Below are positions 17,105 to 26,043 of a DNA stretch of 64,000 nucleotides, piece by piece. A model generated the notes under the pieces. It saw nothing but the letters and a program-made list of their open reading frames with translations, made no database searches and was not told the origin of the DNA. The translations under genes and the position numbers were made by a program. The stretch is taken from positions 744,001 to 808,000 of the forward strand of contig NZ_CP059693.1 of NCBI RefSeq assembly GCF_028657945.1, in the 5' to 3' direction. Position 1 is the first letter of the stretch; each line of letters starts with the position of its first letter. Source of the DNA: Thalassomonas haliotis (lineage in GTDB: Bacteria; Pseudomonadota; Gammaproteobacteria; Enterobacterales; Alteromonadaceae).

Positions 17105-19255
17105 ATGAATTTTTCTCTTAAAACGAGTTCGTTAGCTATTAAAACCATTTTATTGACCGGGCTGATTTCAAGCGCCGCGGCCGTCACCAATGTAAGTGCC
17201 AGTGAAGGCGAAAAAGCAAGCGCAGCCAAGCGAAGCGATGATATTGAAGTGATCACCATCACCAATCAACGTCATAGTTTTCTTGATAAAAATGCCAGTT
17301 ACGCCCAGGGCAAGGTCAGTGAACCTGATCTGGCAAACTGGCTGGCTTCGGTTCCCGGGGCCAATATTAATTCCAATGGCCCGGTAACCGGTATTGCCCA
17401 ATACCGCGGCCTTTATGGTGACCGAGTCTCCACGACCCTGGACGGGCATATCCTGATAGGCGCAGGCCCCAATGCCATGGATACGCCGTTAAGTTACTCT
17501 ACGCCGTTAATTGTTGATGCCATGACGGTTTATCGGGGTATAGCACCGATCACTGCCGGTATGAATACCCTGGGCGGGGCAATCGATGTCAAAATGCGTA
17601 AGGCGGAAATCTCCAACCAGAAAAACTGGCAGAGCTTCGGCGATGTGCAAACCGGTTACCGCAGCAACAATGATGCCTCAACCTTATCTTCCGTGGTGAA
17701 CTTCTCCAAAGGCAATAAAGGCTTTATGGCTTATGGCAACTGGCAGCAAGGGGACAGTTTTGAAAGTGGCGACAATCTTGAGGTGAGTCCCACTGATTTT
17801 GACAAACGCCAGTTCGGTTTTGATTTTCGCGTTGCCGGTGATAACTCGGATATCGGCCTGGGTTACCACTATACAGATACCAATGATTCAGGTACCCCGG
17901 CCTTAGCCATGGATATCGAATATATCTACAGCCACAGATTAAGTCTGGACGGCAGCTTGCTCTTGGGACAGTGGCAGGGGAAATGGCAACTGGGTTATCT
18001 TGATGCCGAACATGCCATGAGCAACTTTCACATGAGACCTAATGATAACCCGGAAAGATATCGCCGTAATGTTGCCATAGGAGAAACCTGGGATTTTAAA
18101 TTCACCTTAGATCGCAGCTTTGATTTTGGTGAAATTACATTGGGCCTGGATGGTTACCTGGCGGAGCATGATTCTGTGATCTCCAACCCTGAGAATGCCA
18201 TGTTTGCACTGGTCAACTTCAATGCCGTCACCGACGACCGCATTGGTTTGTTTGCCCAGTGGCAGCAAAAGTTCAAGCAAACCCAGGTTCAGTTGGGTAT
18301 GCGGGTTAAGCGCGCCCGATCGGATGCCGGTGAGGTTGCCAGCTCAATGGCGATGATGGATAACATGATGGGCGGTTTGGCCAAAGATCTCCGGGATAAT
18401 TTCAATAACAGCGACCGTGATACTTCGAAGACCAATGTTGATATTGCCTTAAACATTGAATCTCAGTTAACCGATACCTGGTCGCTATATGCCGGCCTGG
18501 GGTTGAAAAACCGTGCCCCTTCCTATCAGGAGCTTTACCTGTGGATGCCGCTGGAAGCAACCGGTGGTCTGGCTGACGGCAATACCTATATCGGCGATAT
18601 GGGACTTGATTCCGAGCAGGCATATCAGCTGGACTTAGGTTTAACCTACCAGAGCAAAAAAGCCATGGTTTCCCCGCATATCTTTTACCAGCGTATCGAT
18701 GACTATATTCAGGGGACGGCGCTGGGCATGGACGATATGTCGGCTGCTATGATGGCGCAGATGATGAGCGGCGACGATAACCCGCTGCAATTTAGTAATG
18801 TCGATGCCAAGTTATACGGTATGGATGTTAACTGGTCTTATAAACTAAACGATGCCTTTAGCCTTTCCGGTATTGCCAGTTATGTCAGGGGAGAGCGCCG
18901 GGATATCGACGATGATCTCTACCGCATTGCGCCGCTTAATACCCAGATCAATGTCAGCTATCAGTCGGATGCCTTGTTGGCGACTTTAAACTGGCAGCTG
19001 GTAACGAAACAGGACAAGGTATCCCTGACCAACGACGAACAGGAAAGCGCCGGTTATGGTTTGCTTAACCTGGACGTGCAGTATTACCTGGGGTCATCTC
19101 TAACTCTGCGCGGTGGTATCGATAATATCCTGGATAAGGATTATGACAATCACCTCGGCGGTTATAACCGGGTGAAAAATGCCGATATCGCGGTCATGGA
19201 CAGGTTGCGCGGTGAAGGCGCCAGTGCCTGGGCGGAACTCACCTACAGCTTTTAA
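17105..19255 (+). CDS. TonB-dependent outer-membrane receptor with Met-rich loops
   Basis: 716-residue gated barrel importing an unknown substrate with TonB energy. A signal peptide ends near VSASEG; the plug domain (about residues 50-155) includes QYRGLYGDRVSTTLDG and IAPITAGMNTLGGAIDVK; the 22-strand barrel ends in AWAELTYSF with the terminal Phe expected of outer-membrane barrels. Two predicted loops are packed with methionine and acidic residues (SMAMMDNMMGG near 418; MDDMSAAMMAQMMSGDD near 543), as seen in copper-handling proteins. A copper or related soft-metal substrate is therefore an inference. It is preceded by a candidate operator at 17010 and followed by a terminator. Confidence 0.85.
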   Translation: MNFSLKTSSLAIKTILLTGLISSAAAVTNVSASEGEKASAAKRSDDIEVITITNQRHSFLDKNASYAQGKVSEPDLANWLASVPGANINSNGPVTGIAQYRGLYGDRVSTTLDGHILIGAGPNAMDTPLSYSTPLIVDAMTVYRGIAPITAGMNTLGGAIDVKMRKAEISNQKNWQSFGDVQTGYRSNNDASTLSSVVNFSKGNKGFMAYGNWQQGDSFESGDNLEVSPTDFDKRQFGFDFRVAGDNSDIGLGYHYTDTNDSGTPALAMDIEYIYSHRLSLDGSLLLGQWQGKWQLGYLDAEHAMSNFHMRPNDNPERYRRNVAIGETWDFKFTLDRSFDFGEITLGLDGYLAEHDSVISNPENAMFALVNFNAVTDDRIGLFAQWQQKFKQTQVQLGMRVKRARSDAGEVASSMAMMDNMMGGLAKDLRDNFNNSDRDTSKTNVDIALNIESQLTDTWSLYAGLGLKNRAPSYQELYLWMPLEATGGLADGNTYIGDMGLDSEQAYQLDLGLTYQSKKAMVSPHIFYQRIDDYIQGTALGMDDMSAAMMAQMMSGDDNPLQFSNVDAKLYGMDVNWSYKLNDAFSLSGIASYVRGERRDIDDDLYRIAPLNTQINVSYQSDALLATLNWQLVTKQDKVSLTNDEQESAGYGLLNLDVQYYLGSSLTLRGGIDNILDKDYDNHLGGYNRVKNADIAVMDRLRGEGASAWAELTYSF

Positions 19256-19302
19256 CTGATGCAGATACCCGGGCAACCGGGGAATCGTACCGCTTTTATT
19301 AA

Positions 19303-19341
19303 AGCCCGGGCCACCGCTCATCTGGTCCGGGTTTTTTTTTG
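19303..19341 (+). terminator. Intrinsic terminator after the TonB receptor
   Basis: CCCGGGCCA pairs with TGGTCCGGG (one G-T pair) across an 11-12 nt loop and is followed by a run of ten T residues. Confidence 0.85.
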
Positions 19342-19604
19342 CCTGCCGCTTTTGCGCCTCTTTGCCGGTTCACAGGGTCTTGTACCCTTGATGCGCACGC
19401 TTTAGTATTTAACCTGCTTGAGATAATCTAAGCTGGCGCCGCTCTGTTAACGCTTCCCGGTGTTAAATGAAGGGCATTTTGCTGAAATTGCTGTCATTTA
19501 AGCGTTAGCTGGTTCATCTTAACTCGGGCTCAGCTTATTTAATAATAAAGGAAATAATGCATTAACTATGGTCTAAGCACTGACCTGCTGCGGTGCTCAG
19601 CCTC

Positions 19605-19648
19605 AGTCTGGCACGGCAGAGCTGTGAACTGGGCGGTTTATCCTCATT
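19605..19648 (+). repeat. Dispersed 44-nt motif, copy A
   Basis: Ungapped alignment to 27036-27079 matches 34 of 44 positions, with the fully conserved cores AGTCTGG and GCTGTGAAC. A hairpin lies directly upstream in both copies. Copy A runs into a terminator-like hairpin. Function unknown. Confidence 0.55.
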
Positions 19649-19663
19649 GTGAGGCATTTTTTT
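19642..19663 (+). terminator. Terminator-like hairpin at the end of motif copy A
   Basis: CCTCA-TTG-TGAGG followed by CATTTTTTT. It lies 55 nt before the yjbR-like start codon and has no gene of its own upstream, suggesting it ends a short RNA or attenuates transcription into the next gene. Confidence 0.6.
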
Positions 19664-19717
19664 ATGAGGTTTGGTATCATTTATTTTGGTGTTTTGTATT
19701 AAAACGGGGAGAAGTTT

Positions 19718-20101
19718 ATGGATCATTTAAAGGCTCAAGCCTATTTACTCTCTAAACCCGAAGCCGTGCTGGATCACCCTTTCGGGAAAGATGTGATGGT
19801 GTTTAATATCAAAAATAAAATGTTTGCCACCCTGGCCTTAGGCAAGATGGGGAAAGGCGGCGGCCAGGAAGGCAACTGGTGGATGAATCTGAAATGCGAC
19901 CCCGACGAGGCGGATATGCTCAGGGATATTTTCCCGTCGGTGATCCCCGGTTACCACATGAATAAACGTCTCTGGAACACGGTGATTCTAGACGGCTCTG
20001 TCCCTGAAGGAGAAATTGAGCGTATGATCGACAACTCCTTTCGCCTGGTGGTGAATAATATGAGTAAAAAACAGCAGATGTCGATTTTGCCCCATCTCTG
20101 A
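19718..20101 (+). CDS. MmcQ/YjbR-family protein
   Basis: A 127-residue cytosolic protein of the MmcQ/YjbR family (CyaY-like fold, DNA-binding suggested for some members; function unproven). Signature segments are DHPFGKDVMVFNIKNKMFATL, the NLKCDPDEADMLRDIFPSVIPGYHMNK core, and WNTVILDGSVPEGEIERMIDNSF. A GGGGAG ribosome site precedes ATG 19718. Length is normal. It is probably transcribed alone; the NtrC-type regulator starts about 150 nt later. Confidence 0.88.
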   Translation: MDHLKAQAYLLSKPEAVLDHPFGKDVMVFNIKNKMFATLALGKMGKGGGQEGNWWMNLKCDPDEADMLRDIFPSVIPGYHMNKRLWNTVILDGSVPEGEIERMIDNSFRLVVNNMSKKQQMSILPHL

Positions 20102-20253
20102 TGATGCCGGCAAGAAGGGAGGCGGCTTGTGTTCCGCTGGGATGAGTGCAAAACAGGGAAAGGTGTAAATAAGGCCGGTTGCCCTTTCATCCGGGGAGAC
20201 GCCAGTGCCTTTATGTGTTAGCCTGTGTACCGATAAACGACTAAAGGATCAAA

Positions 20254-21591
20254 GTGTTAAATATATTACTTGTCGATGACGATAGCGAATTCACCCAGAT
20301 CGCCTGCCATATTATTGAGTTTCTCGGGCACCAGGTTGCCAGCGCCGACTGTTTACAGCAGGCCTACCAATGGCTGGAAAACAATAGCTTTGATCATATC
20401 TTTTTAGATTTTATGCTGCCGGACGGCAGCGGTTTGCATTTAATCGACCATCTTAAAAAGTCAACACACGACCCCTATATCACGCTTATTACCGGCCATC
20501 CTTCGGTAAAGGGTCTGCTGGCCGGCTTATGCGGCCCTAAAGTCGATTATATTGCCAAGCCGCTGCAACGGGAAGATTTAGAGCGTGCTTTAACCCGCAG
20601 GGACGATGCCGGCAAAGCAAACAGGAAGAAAGCATTGCCGCCCTATAATAAGCATTTTGGTTGCCTGCTTGGCGAGTCTGAGGTCATGCAGGAGCTCTAT
20701 ACCATGATCACCCGCGTTGCCGCAACCCAGGCCAATGTGATGCTGATGGGGGAAAGCGGCGTCGGCAAGGAAGTGGTGGCCCAGGCGATTCATGCCGCCG
20801 GCAGCAGCCAAACCCCTATGGTGGCCACCAACTGCGGCGCCCTGGCAAAAGATTTGATCGCCAGTGAGCTATTCGGCCATGAAAAGGGGGCTTTTACCGG
20901 AGCCGTCAGTAAAAAAGAAGGGGTTTTCCAGCGGGCGGGCAGCGGCACCTTGTTTTTAGATGAAGTCACGGAAATGCCGATAGAGATGCAGCCTAATTTA
21001 CTGCGGGTATTGGAAACGAAAAAAGTCACTCCGCTGGGAGGCACGAAAGAAGTCGATGTTGACTGCCGGGTGATTTCCGCCACCAACCGCTCTATCGATG
21101 AAATTGCACAAAGCAAGGTGCTGCGTGAAGATATTTATTTCCGGCTTGCGGTTTTTCCTATTGCGATCCCGGCATTGCGCCAACGCAAGCAGGATATTCC
21201 CTTGCTTGCCGAGGCTTTTTTGCAGGAACTCAATGCGGAAAACGGCACAGGTTTTACCTGGACAAGCCCGCAACTGCAGAGGTTAAGTGAATACGACTGG
21301 CCCGGCAATGTCCGTGAATTGCGTCATGCCATCCACAGGGCCTATATTATGGCGGATCCGAGCTCAAGCAGCTTGGAGTTGCCGAAAGACTTCCGCTCGC
21401 CTTTCTCTGCCGTCAGCGAAAAACAGCACAATTTAACGGCCGGGCGCACCATAGAGGATGTTGAGAAAGAATTGATCCGGGTCACGCTGGACGAGGTCGA
21501 CGGCAATAAAACCCTGGCCGCCGACATGCTGGGGATCAGTACGAAAACCCTGTACAACCGCCTGCATGCTTATGGCGAATTTAACAGTTAA
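20254..21591 (+). CDS. Sigma-54-dependent (NtrC-type) response regulator
   Basis: 445 aa with three domains. The receiver (1-120) has acidic pocket VDDD, phospho-Asp in IFLDFML and Lys in YIAKPL. The AAA+ domain (about 140-365) has Walker A GESGVGKE, the sigma-54 contact loop GAFTGA and Walker B TLFLDEV. The C-terminal Fis-type HTH carries NKTLAADMLGISTKTLYNRL. It activates RpoN promoters when phosphorylated. The start is GTG 20254 after AAAGGATC. It heads a five-gene signalling cassette, so its cognate kinase is probably one of the two encoded downstream; its targets are unknown. Confidence 0.93.
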   Translation: MLNILLVDDDSEFTQIACHIIEFLGHQVASADCLQQAYQWLENNSFDHIFLDFMLPDGSGLHLIDHLKKSTHDPYITLITGHPSVKGLLAGLCGPKVDYIAKPLQREDLERALTRRDDAGKANRKKALPPYNKHFGCLLGESEVMQELYTMITRVAATQANVMLMGESGVGKEVVAQAIHAAGSSQTPMVATNCGALAKDLIASELFGHEKGAFTGAVSKKEGVFQRAGSGTLFLDEVTEMPIEMQPNLLRVLETKKVTPLGGTKEVDVDCRVISATNRSIDEIAQSKVLREDIYFRLAVFPIAIPALRQRKQDIPLLAEAFLQELNAENGTGFTWTSPQLQRLSEYDWPGNVRELRHAIHRAYIMADPSSSSLELPKDFRSPFSAVSEKQHNLTAGRTIEDVEKELIRVTLDEVDGNKTLAADMLGISTKTLYNRLHAYGEFNS

Positions 21592-21625
21592 TCAATGAAA
21601 GAACACGCCAGACAAGGAGCTTTTT

Positions 21626-21850
21626 GTGAACGCCAGTGATGATAATACCAACAGGGAACCGGACAGCATGAACCGCCTGGTTCATGATGCCAGGGCGCCG
21701 CTGAACCGGATTTCCATGCAGGCCGAGCTGATAAAGCTGGTGCTGGAAAATGATATGCCGCCAGAGCAGGCCTTGGCGGCGGCAGATAAAATCATTGCCG
21801 CCTGTCAGCAATGCAGTGAATCGCTGGAGCAGTTATCAAACCGTCAATAA
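21626..21850 (+). CDS. Stand-alone H-box mini-protein (HisKA-like, no ATPase domain)
   Basis: A 74-residue protein starting at GTG 21626, six bases after AAGGAG. Residues about 17-40 (LVHDARAPLNRISMQAELI) match the histidine-kinase H-box pattern HDxRxPLxxI, so His at about residue 20 could accept phosphate, followed by a second helix with EQALAAADKIIAACQQCSESLEQL. No catalytic ATPase domain is fused. It lies 34 nt after the NtrC-type regulator and 50 nt before the CHASE3 kinase. It may be a phosphotransfer intermediate or a dimerisation-type antagonist. Both ideas are inference from the motif and its position; I know no named family for it. Confidence 0.65.
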   Translation: MNASDDNTNREPDSMNRLVHDARAPLNRISMQAELIKLVLENDMPPEQALAAADKIIAACQQCSESLEQLSNRQ

Positions 21851-21900
21851 CCCAGGCAAGCGCGCCCTTAGGGGGCAGGGGAAAAGCGCCCGGCAAGTCA

Positions 21901-23373
21901 ATGATAGGTGATCTGCTTGATAACAAAAAGTTTTTATGGAGCGTGATCGTCGCCATTATCGCCGGGGTTATCATTATCAATGTTGTGCTGGCGATAAAGA
22001 CCATAGATGAGCTGGCGCAGACGCAAAAGGGCCTCACCAATACCGGGGAGGTGATCCTCGACCTGGATAAGTTGCATATTCTGGTCTTGTCGGCAGAAAC
22101 CGGGCAAAGGGGTTATCTGTTAACGCAAAATGAAGCCTATCTCGCTCCTTATAAGGGAGCTATTTCCCAGGTGCTTGCACAAATCAAGCGCCTGGAGCGG
22201 CGTCAATCGGATCTGCCCAGCCAGGGGCAAAAAATCAGCCAGCTGCTGGTGATTATCGGACAGAAAATGTACGAGCTGAGTTCCATTGTTGAACTGGCGC
22301 TGGATGATAAGGAAAAACGCGCCTTAAAAACCGTGATGTCCGGCCGGGGGAAAGATTTATACACAGAGATAAAAGTGCTGTTTGATGAGATTAAAACGGG
22401 TGAAATCCGGCACCGTAACCACCTCTATCAACGGCTTGAGTTTATCGAACGCGAAGCCAAATTCACCTTCGGCATTTCCGCCGTAACCAGTTTTTTATTG
22501 CTGATCGGCATCCTGGTGATGGTGCGCCTCAATGACCGCTCCGAGCAAAGTTACCGGGATTCCCTTGAGGCGAAAAATCTGCACCTGGCCGAGCAGGTGC
22601 AAATACGCACCAAAGAGCTTACCCTGTATTCGGAAGAGCTGGCGCGCAGCAACCGCGAACTTGAGGATTTTGCCTTTGTCGCTTCCCATGATCTGCAAGA
22701 GCCGCTGCGTAAAATCCGGGCTTTCGGCGATCGTCTGGCCAGCAATTATGGCGAGAGTATAGATGAAAAAGGGCAGGACTTTATTCAGCGCATGCGAAAT
22801 GCGGCAGAGCGTATGTCTAATTTGATCAGCGATTTGCTGGAATATTCGCGTATCAATACCCGCGGCAAGGCCTTTACCCGGATAGCGCTGAACCAGGTGA
22901 TCAATGATGTGGTCGATGATTTGGAAGTGGCTATCGAAGAAAGCGCTGCGATGATCGATGTTGCGGATTTGCCGGAAATCAACGGCGATAACAGCCAGCT
23001 TAACCAGCTGTTTTTAAACCTGCTCAGCAATGCCATCAAGTTTCGGCAACACCAGACCCGGCCGCAGATCCGGCTCCGCCATAGGTACGGGAAGGGGCAG
23101 AATCCGATGCTGCACTCAAAAAGCTTATGGCATGTGATCACAGTGACAGACAACGGCATTGGTTTTGAGCAGGAATTCGAAGAAAAAATTTTTATTCCGT
23201 TTCAGCGCCTGCATGCCAGAAGCGCCTATAAGGGAACCGGCATAGGGCTGGCGGTATGCCGGCGTATCGTTGAAAGGCACGGCGGCGTGATTTCCGTTAA
23301 AAGCGAGGTCGGCAAAGGCACGGAATTTACCCTGGCGTTTCCTGACGATTATCAGGCTCCCAACACAGATTAA
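21901..23373 (+). CDS. CHASE3-domain sensor histidine kinase
   Basis: 490-residue inner-membrane kinase. A first membrane helix (about 11-31), a periplasmic CHASE3 sensor domain (about 38-185, with ETGQRGYLLTQNEAYLAPY), a second helix (about 195-215), a coiled linker, HisKA with SHDLQEPLRKI (His near 262), and HATPase_c with N box LLSNAIKF, G1 TDNGIGF and G2 GTGIGLAV. The H-box variant SHDLQEP is that of phytochrome-like kinases, which often pair with single-domain Rcp1-like regulators, and one such regulator follows 11 nt downstream. No strong ribosome site is visible before ATG 21901. Confidence 0.92.
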   Translation: MIGDLLDNKKFLWSVIVAIIAGVIIINVVLAIKTIDELAQTQKGLTNTGEVILDLDKLHILVLSAETGQRGYLLTQNEAYLAPYKGAISQVLAQIKRLERRQSDLPSQGQKISQLLVIIGQKMYELSSIVELALDDKEKRALKTVMSGRGKDLYTEIKVLFDEIKTGEIRHRNHLYQRLEFIEREAKFTFGISAVTSFLLLIGILVMVRLNDRSEQSYRDSLEAKNLHLAEQVQIRTKELTLYSEELARSNRELEDFAFVASHDLQEPLRKIRAFGDRLASNYGESIDEKGQDFIQRMRNAAERMSNLISDLLEYSRINTRGKAFTRIALNQVINDVVDDLEVAIEESAAMIDVADLPEINGDNSQLNQLFLNLLSNAIKFRQHQTRPQIRLRHRYGKGQNPMLHSKSLWHVITVTDNGIGFEQEFEEKIFIPFQRLHARSAYKGTGIGLAVCRRIVERHGGVISVKSEVGKGTEFTLAFPDDYQAPNTD

Positions 23374-23384
23374 AAGGACAATAT

Positions 23385-23846
23385 ATGCAAATGAACCAAA
23401 GCCGATCCATCACCATTTTGATGGCCGATGACGACGAAGACGACAGGTTGCTGGCGCGCGACGCCCTGGCGGAAAGCCGGGTATTAAACGAGCTCCACTG
23501 TGTGGAGGACGGCGTGGAATTGCTTGAGTACCTTAACCGCGAAGGCAAATATCAGGATAAGATGCTTGCCCCCAGGCCGGGATTGATCTTGCTGGATTTG
23601 AATATGCCGCGCAAGGACGGGCGCGAAGCCTTAAAGGAAATCAAGGCCAACCCGCGGTTAAAAAGCATTCCCGTGGTGATTTTGACGACATCGCAGCAGG
23701 AAGAAGACATGATCAAGGGTTATGATCTGGGCGCAGCGTCTTATATTACCAAGCCGGTAAATTTTGAGGGCCTGGTTGAGCTGATGAGAACCCTGGGAAA
23801 ATACTGGGTGGATTTTGTCGAGTTCCCGCACTGCGGTGACGATTAG
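23385..23846 (+). CDS. Single-domain response regulator (Rcp1-like receiver)
   Basis: 153 residues consisting of one receiver domain with acidic pocket ADDDEDD (residues 14-20), phospho-Asp in LILLDLNMPRKDG, Thr in VILTTS and Lys in YITKPV. The DDEDD.LLA and REGKYQ features are those of the Rcp1 subfamily that partners phytochrome-type kinases. It has no output domain, so it would relay or sink phosphate or act by protein contact. It lies 11 nt after the CHASE3 kinase and 26-29 nt before the hybrid kinase, consistent with a phosphorelay operon. Confidence 0.93.
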   Translation: MQMNQSRSITILMADDDEDDRLLARDALAESRVLNELHCVEDGVELLEYLNREGKYQDKMLAPRPGLILLDLNMPRKDGREALKEIKANPRLKSIPVVILTTSQQEEDMIKGYDLGAASYITKPVNFEGLVELMRTLGKYWVDFVEFPHCGDD

Positions 23847-23875
23847 GCATAGGGCGACAAAAAAGTGAAAGAGTG

Positions 23876-25831
23876 ATGGTACCCCAGATAAAACGCGTAT
23901 TGCTGGTTGAAGACGATGAAGACGATTATATTTTAACCAGCGACTACCTGCACCAGGTGGCCGGCCATAGCTTTGACATCGAATGGGTGGATAACTCGGT
24001 TGAAGCCCTGGCGCTGCTGAAAAAAAACCAGCATGATATTTGTCTGCTGGATTACCAGCTGGGGTCGCTGAATGGCTTGACGGTACTGGAGCAGGCGGGC
24101 AAGTCCGGCTGCAGCGTACCTATTATCATGTTAACCGGGCAGTCTGACAGCCAGCTCGACAGCGATGCCCTGGATGCCGGCGCCGTCGATTACCTGGTGA
24201 AGTCAGAATTGAACAGTGCCAGGTTTAACCGCGCCATCCGTTATGCCATCGCCAGAAGGGACATTGAAAATGAAAGGCTGGAACGGATCAAGGCGGAAAC
24301 CCGAAACCGCTCAAAAGACAAATTTCTCGCCCATCTAAGCCATGAGTTGAGAACGCCGTTAACCTCTATTTTAGGTTATACCGAACTGCTGCTTGCTGAT
24401 CATGAAAATAAGCAGATCCGGGGGGAGCTGACCACAATTCTAGATAACGGCAAGCACTTGTTGGGTTTGTTGAACAATGTGCTGGACCTGTCGAAAATCG
24501 CCGCCGGTAAGCTGGAGATCAACCATGCCGCCCTGGCCCTGGACAGATTTGTTGCCGATCTCTATACCCTGATGTCGGTTGCCGCACAAGACAAGGGGAT
24601 TGCACTCAGGCTGAGTTCCAGGACCCCTTTGCCGCTTGAAATCACCACAGATGCGTTGCGGTTACGTCAAATCCTGATCAATATTATTCATAATGCTATC
24701 AAGTTTACCGATCAGGGGGCGGTTGATATCGAGATCTGGCTGGAAAGCGCGGACCGGCAAGAGATGTTGTGCTTTGCCATTGCCGATACCGGTATCGGCA
24801 TTCCCGGACATTTGCTCAACAGCATTTTTACTCCTTTTGAACAGGTTGAAGACATTGTCTCCCGCAATGAAGAAGGCGCCGGCTTAGGCCTGTCCATTTG
24901 CAGCGAATTATTAAAACATATGGGGGGCCGGATCCGGGTAACGTCTGAGCTGGGTAAAGGCAGCCGCTTTGTCGTGGCTGTTCCTGTGGGGGATATTTCA
25001 GCCGTGCCGAGGGAGCGCTTAACCTTTACCCGTAGTGCGCATGGCAAGCCCTGCGAGAATGTCCCCAAACTCAGCGGAAAAGTGTTGATTGTCGACGATA
25101 TCAAGGATATTCGCCACCTGTTCGGGTTTATCTGCCACTCCTTTGGCCTGGAGGTCTCTTATGCGGTGAACGGCGAGCAGGCCATCGAGAAAATACTCGG
25201 CGCACAAGCGCGGCAGCAGCCCTTAGATCTGGTGCTGATGGACATTCATATGCCGGTTTTAGACGGCAAGCGCACTATGCTCAAACTCAGAGAAATGCAG
25301 GTGGTTACGCCCGTACTGGCCATCACCGCAGCCACCATGAAAGGTGTGCAGCAAGAACTGCAGCAGCTGGGTTTTAACGGCGTCGTGCCAAAACCGGTAG
25401 ATAAGACGCTTTTATATCAGCATCTGGCCGACTACCTGCCATTGGCCACCGGCGATAGCGCGGTGGAGAGAGAGCCTGGCGCATCGGGACAGGCGCAGTT
25501 TCTGCTGGTTGAAGACGATGAAGACGCCGCACGTCTTACCGCTTTGCTGCTGGAAAATTTAGGGGTGAAAGTTGAGCTTGCCCACAGTGTGCGCCAGGCT
25601 GAGGCCTGGCTAAAGACAAGCCGGCAATTTGATCAAATTCTGCTGGATCATCATTTACCCGATGGTAACGCCCTGGAGTTGGCCGACAGCATCCGGCGGA
25701 TTTCTCCCGCAAGCCAGATCACCGTTATCAGCGGCAGGGAAATGTCCCGGTCGCAGTTAGCGGCCCACGGCATCAAACGGGCGCTGCTAAAACCCATCAA
25801 CCTGGCGCTGCTAAAAACCCTGATAGACTAA
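23876..25831 (+). CDS. Soluble hybrid histidine kinase with three receiver domains
   Basis: About 651 aa without membrane segments. Order: receiver 1 (about 5-125, Asp in ICLLDYQLG), HisKA with SHELRTPLTSI (His near 157), HATPase_c (N box IIHNAIKF, G1 ADTGIGI, G2 GAGLGLSI), receiver 2 (from about 402, LVLMDIHMP and PKPV), receiver 3 (from about 541, ILLDHHLPDG and LKPI). An N-terminal receiver as input means it is probably driven by another kinase. Start is ATG 23876 or the adjacent GTG 23873; neither has a strong ribosome site. It ends the cassette that begins at 20254. Confidence 0.92.
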   Translation: MVPQIKRVLLVEDDEDDYILTSDYLHQVAGHSFDIEWVDNSVEALALLKKNQHDICLLDYQLGSLNGLTVLEQAGKSGCSVPIIMLTGQSDSQLDSDALDAGAVDYLVKSELNSARFNRAIRYAIARRDIENERLERIKAETRNRSKDKFLAHLSHELRTPLTSILGYTELLLADHENKQIRGELTTILDNGKHLLGLLNNVLDLSKIAAGKLEINHAALALDRFVADLYTLMSVAAQDKGIALRLSSRTPLPLEITTDALRLRQILINIIHNAIKFTDQGAVDIEIWLESADRQEMLCFAIADTGIGIPGHLLNSIFTPFEQVEDIVSRNEEGAGLGLSICSELLKHMGGRIRVTSELGKGSRFVVAVPVGDISAVPRERLTFTRSAHGKPCENVPKLSGKVLIVDDIKDIRHLFGFICHSFGLEVSYAVNGEQAIEKILGAQARQQPLDLVLMDIHMPVLDGKRTMLKLREMQVVTPVLAITAATMKGVQQELQQLGFNGVVPKPVDKTLLYQHLADYLPLATGDSAVEREPGASGQAQFLLVEDDEDAARLTALLLENLGVKVELAHSVRQAEAWLKTSRQFDQILLDHHLPDGNALELADSIRRISPASQITVISGREMSRSQLAAHGIKRALLKPINLALLKTLID

Positions 25832-26043
25832 TGGCGAGGCTTCGTTGCCATCCGCGGCAGCGAAGGAGCGTATTTCGGGTCTGGCCAAGTGGTAAGATAT
25901 ACATTCATGCCGTGTAAAATTTACCGGCACGTTTTCCCTTCTTGATAATCTGTGTTAATAAATGCTTTTGAATCAATGTGTTGAGATGTGGCATGACAAT
26001 CGCATATTAAGGTATATTCAATATGAATTAACGGAGAAATCTT

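Larger units (their letters stand above)
19342..19717 (+). other. Noncoding stretch with structured element before the yjbR-like gene
   Basis: No supported reading frame. It contains a hairpin at about 19577-19598 (AGCAC...GTGCT), the 44-nt motif at 19605-19648 that recurs at 27036-27079, and an intrinsic terminator-like hairpin at 19642-19663. Together these look like a small RNA or leader. Confidence 0.5.
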
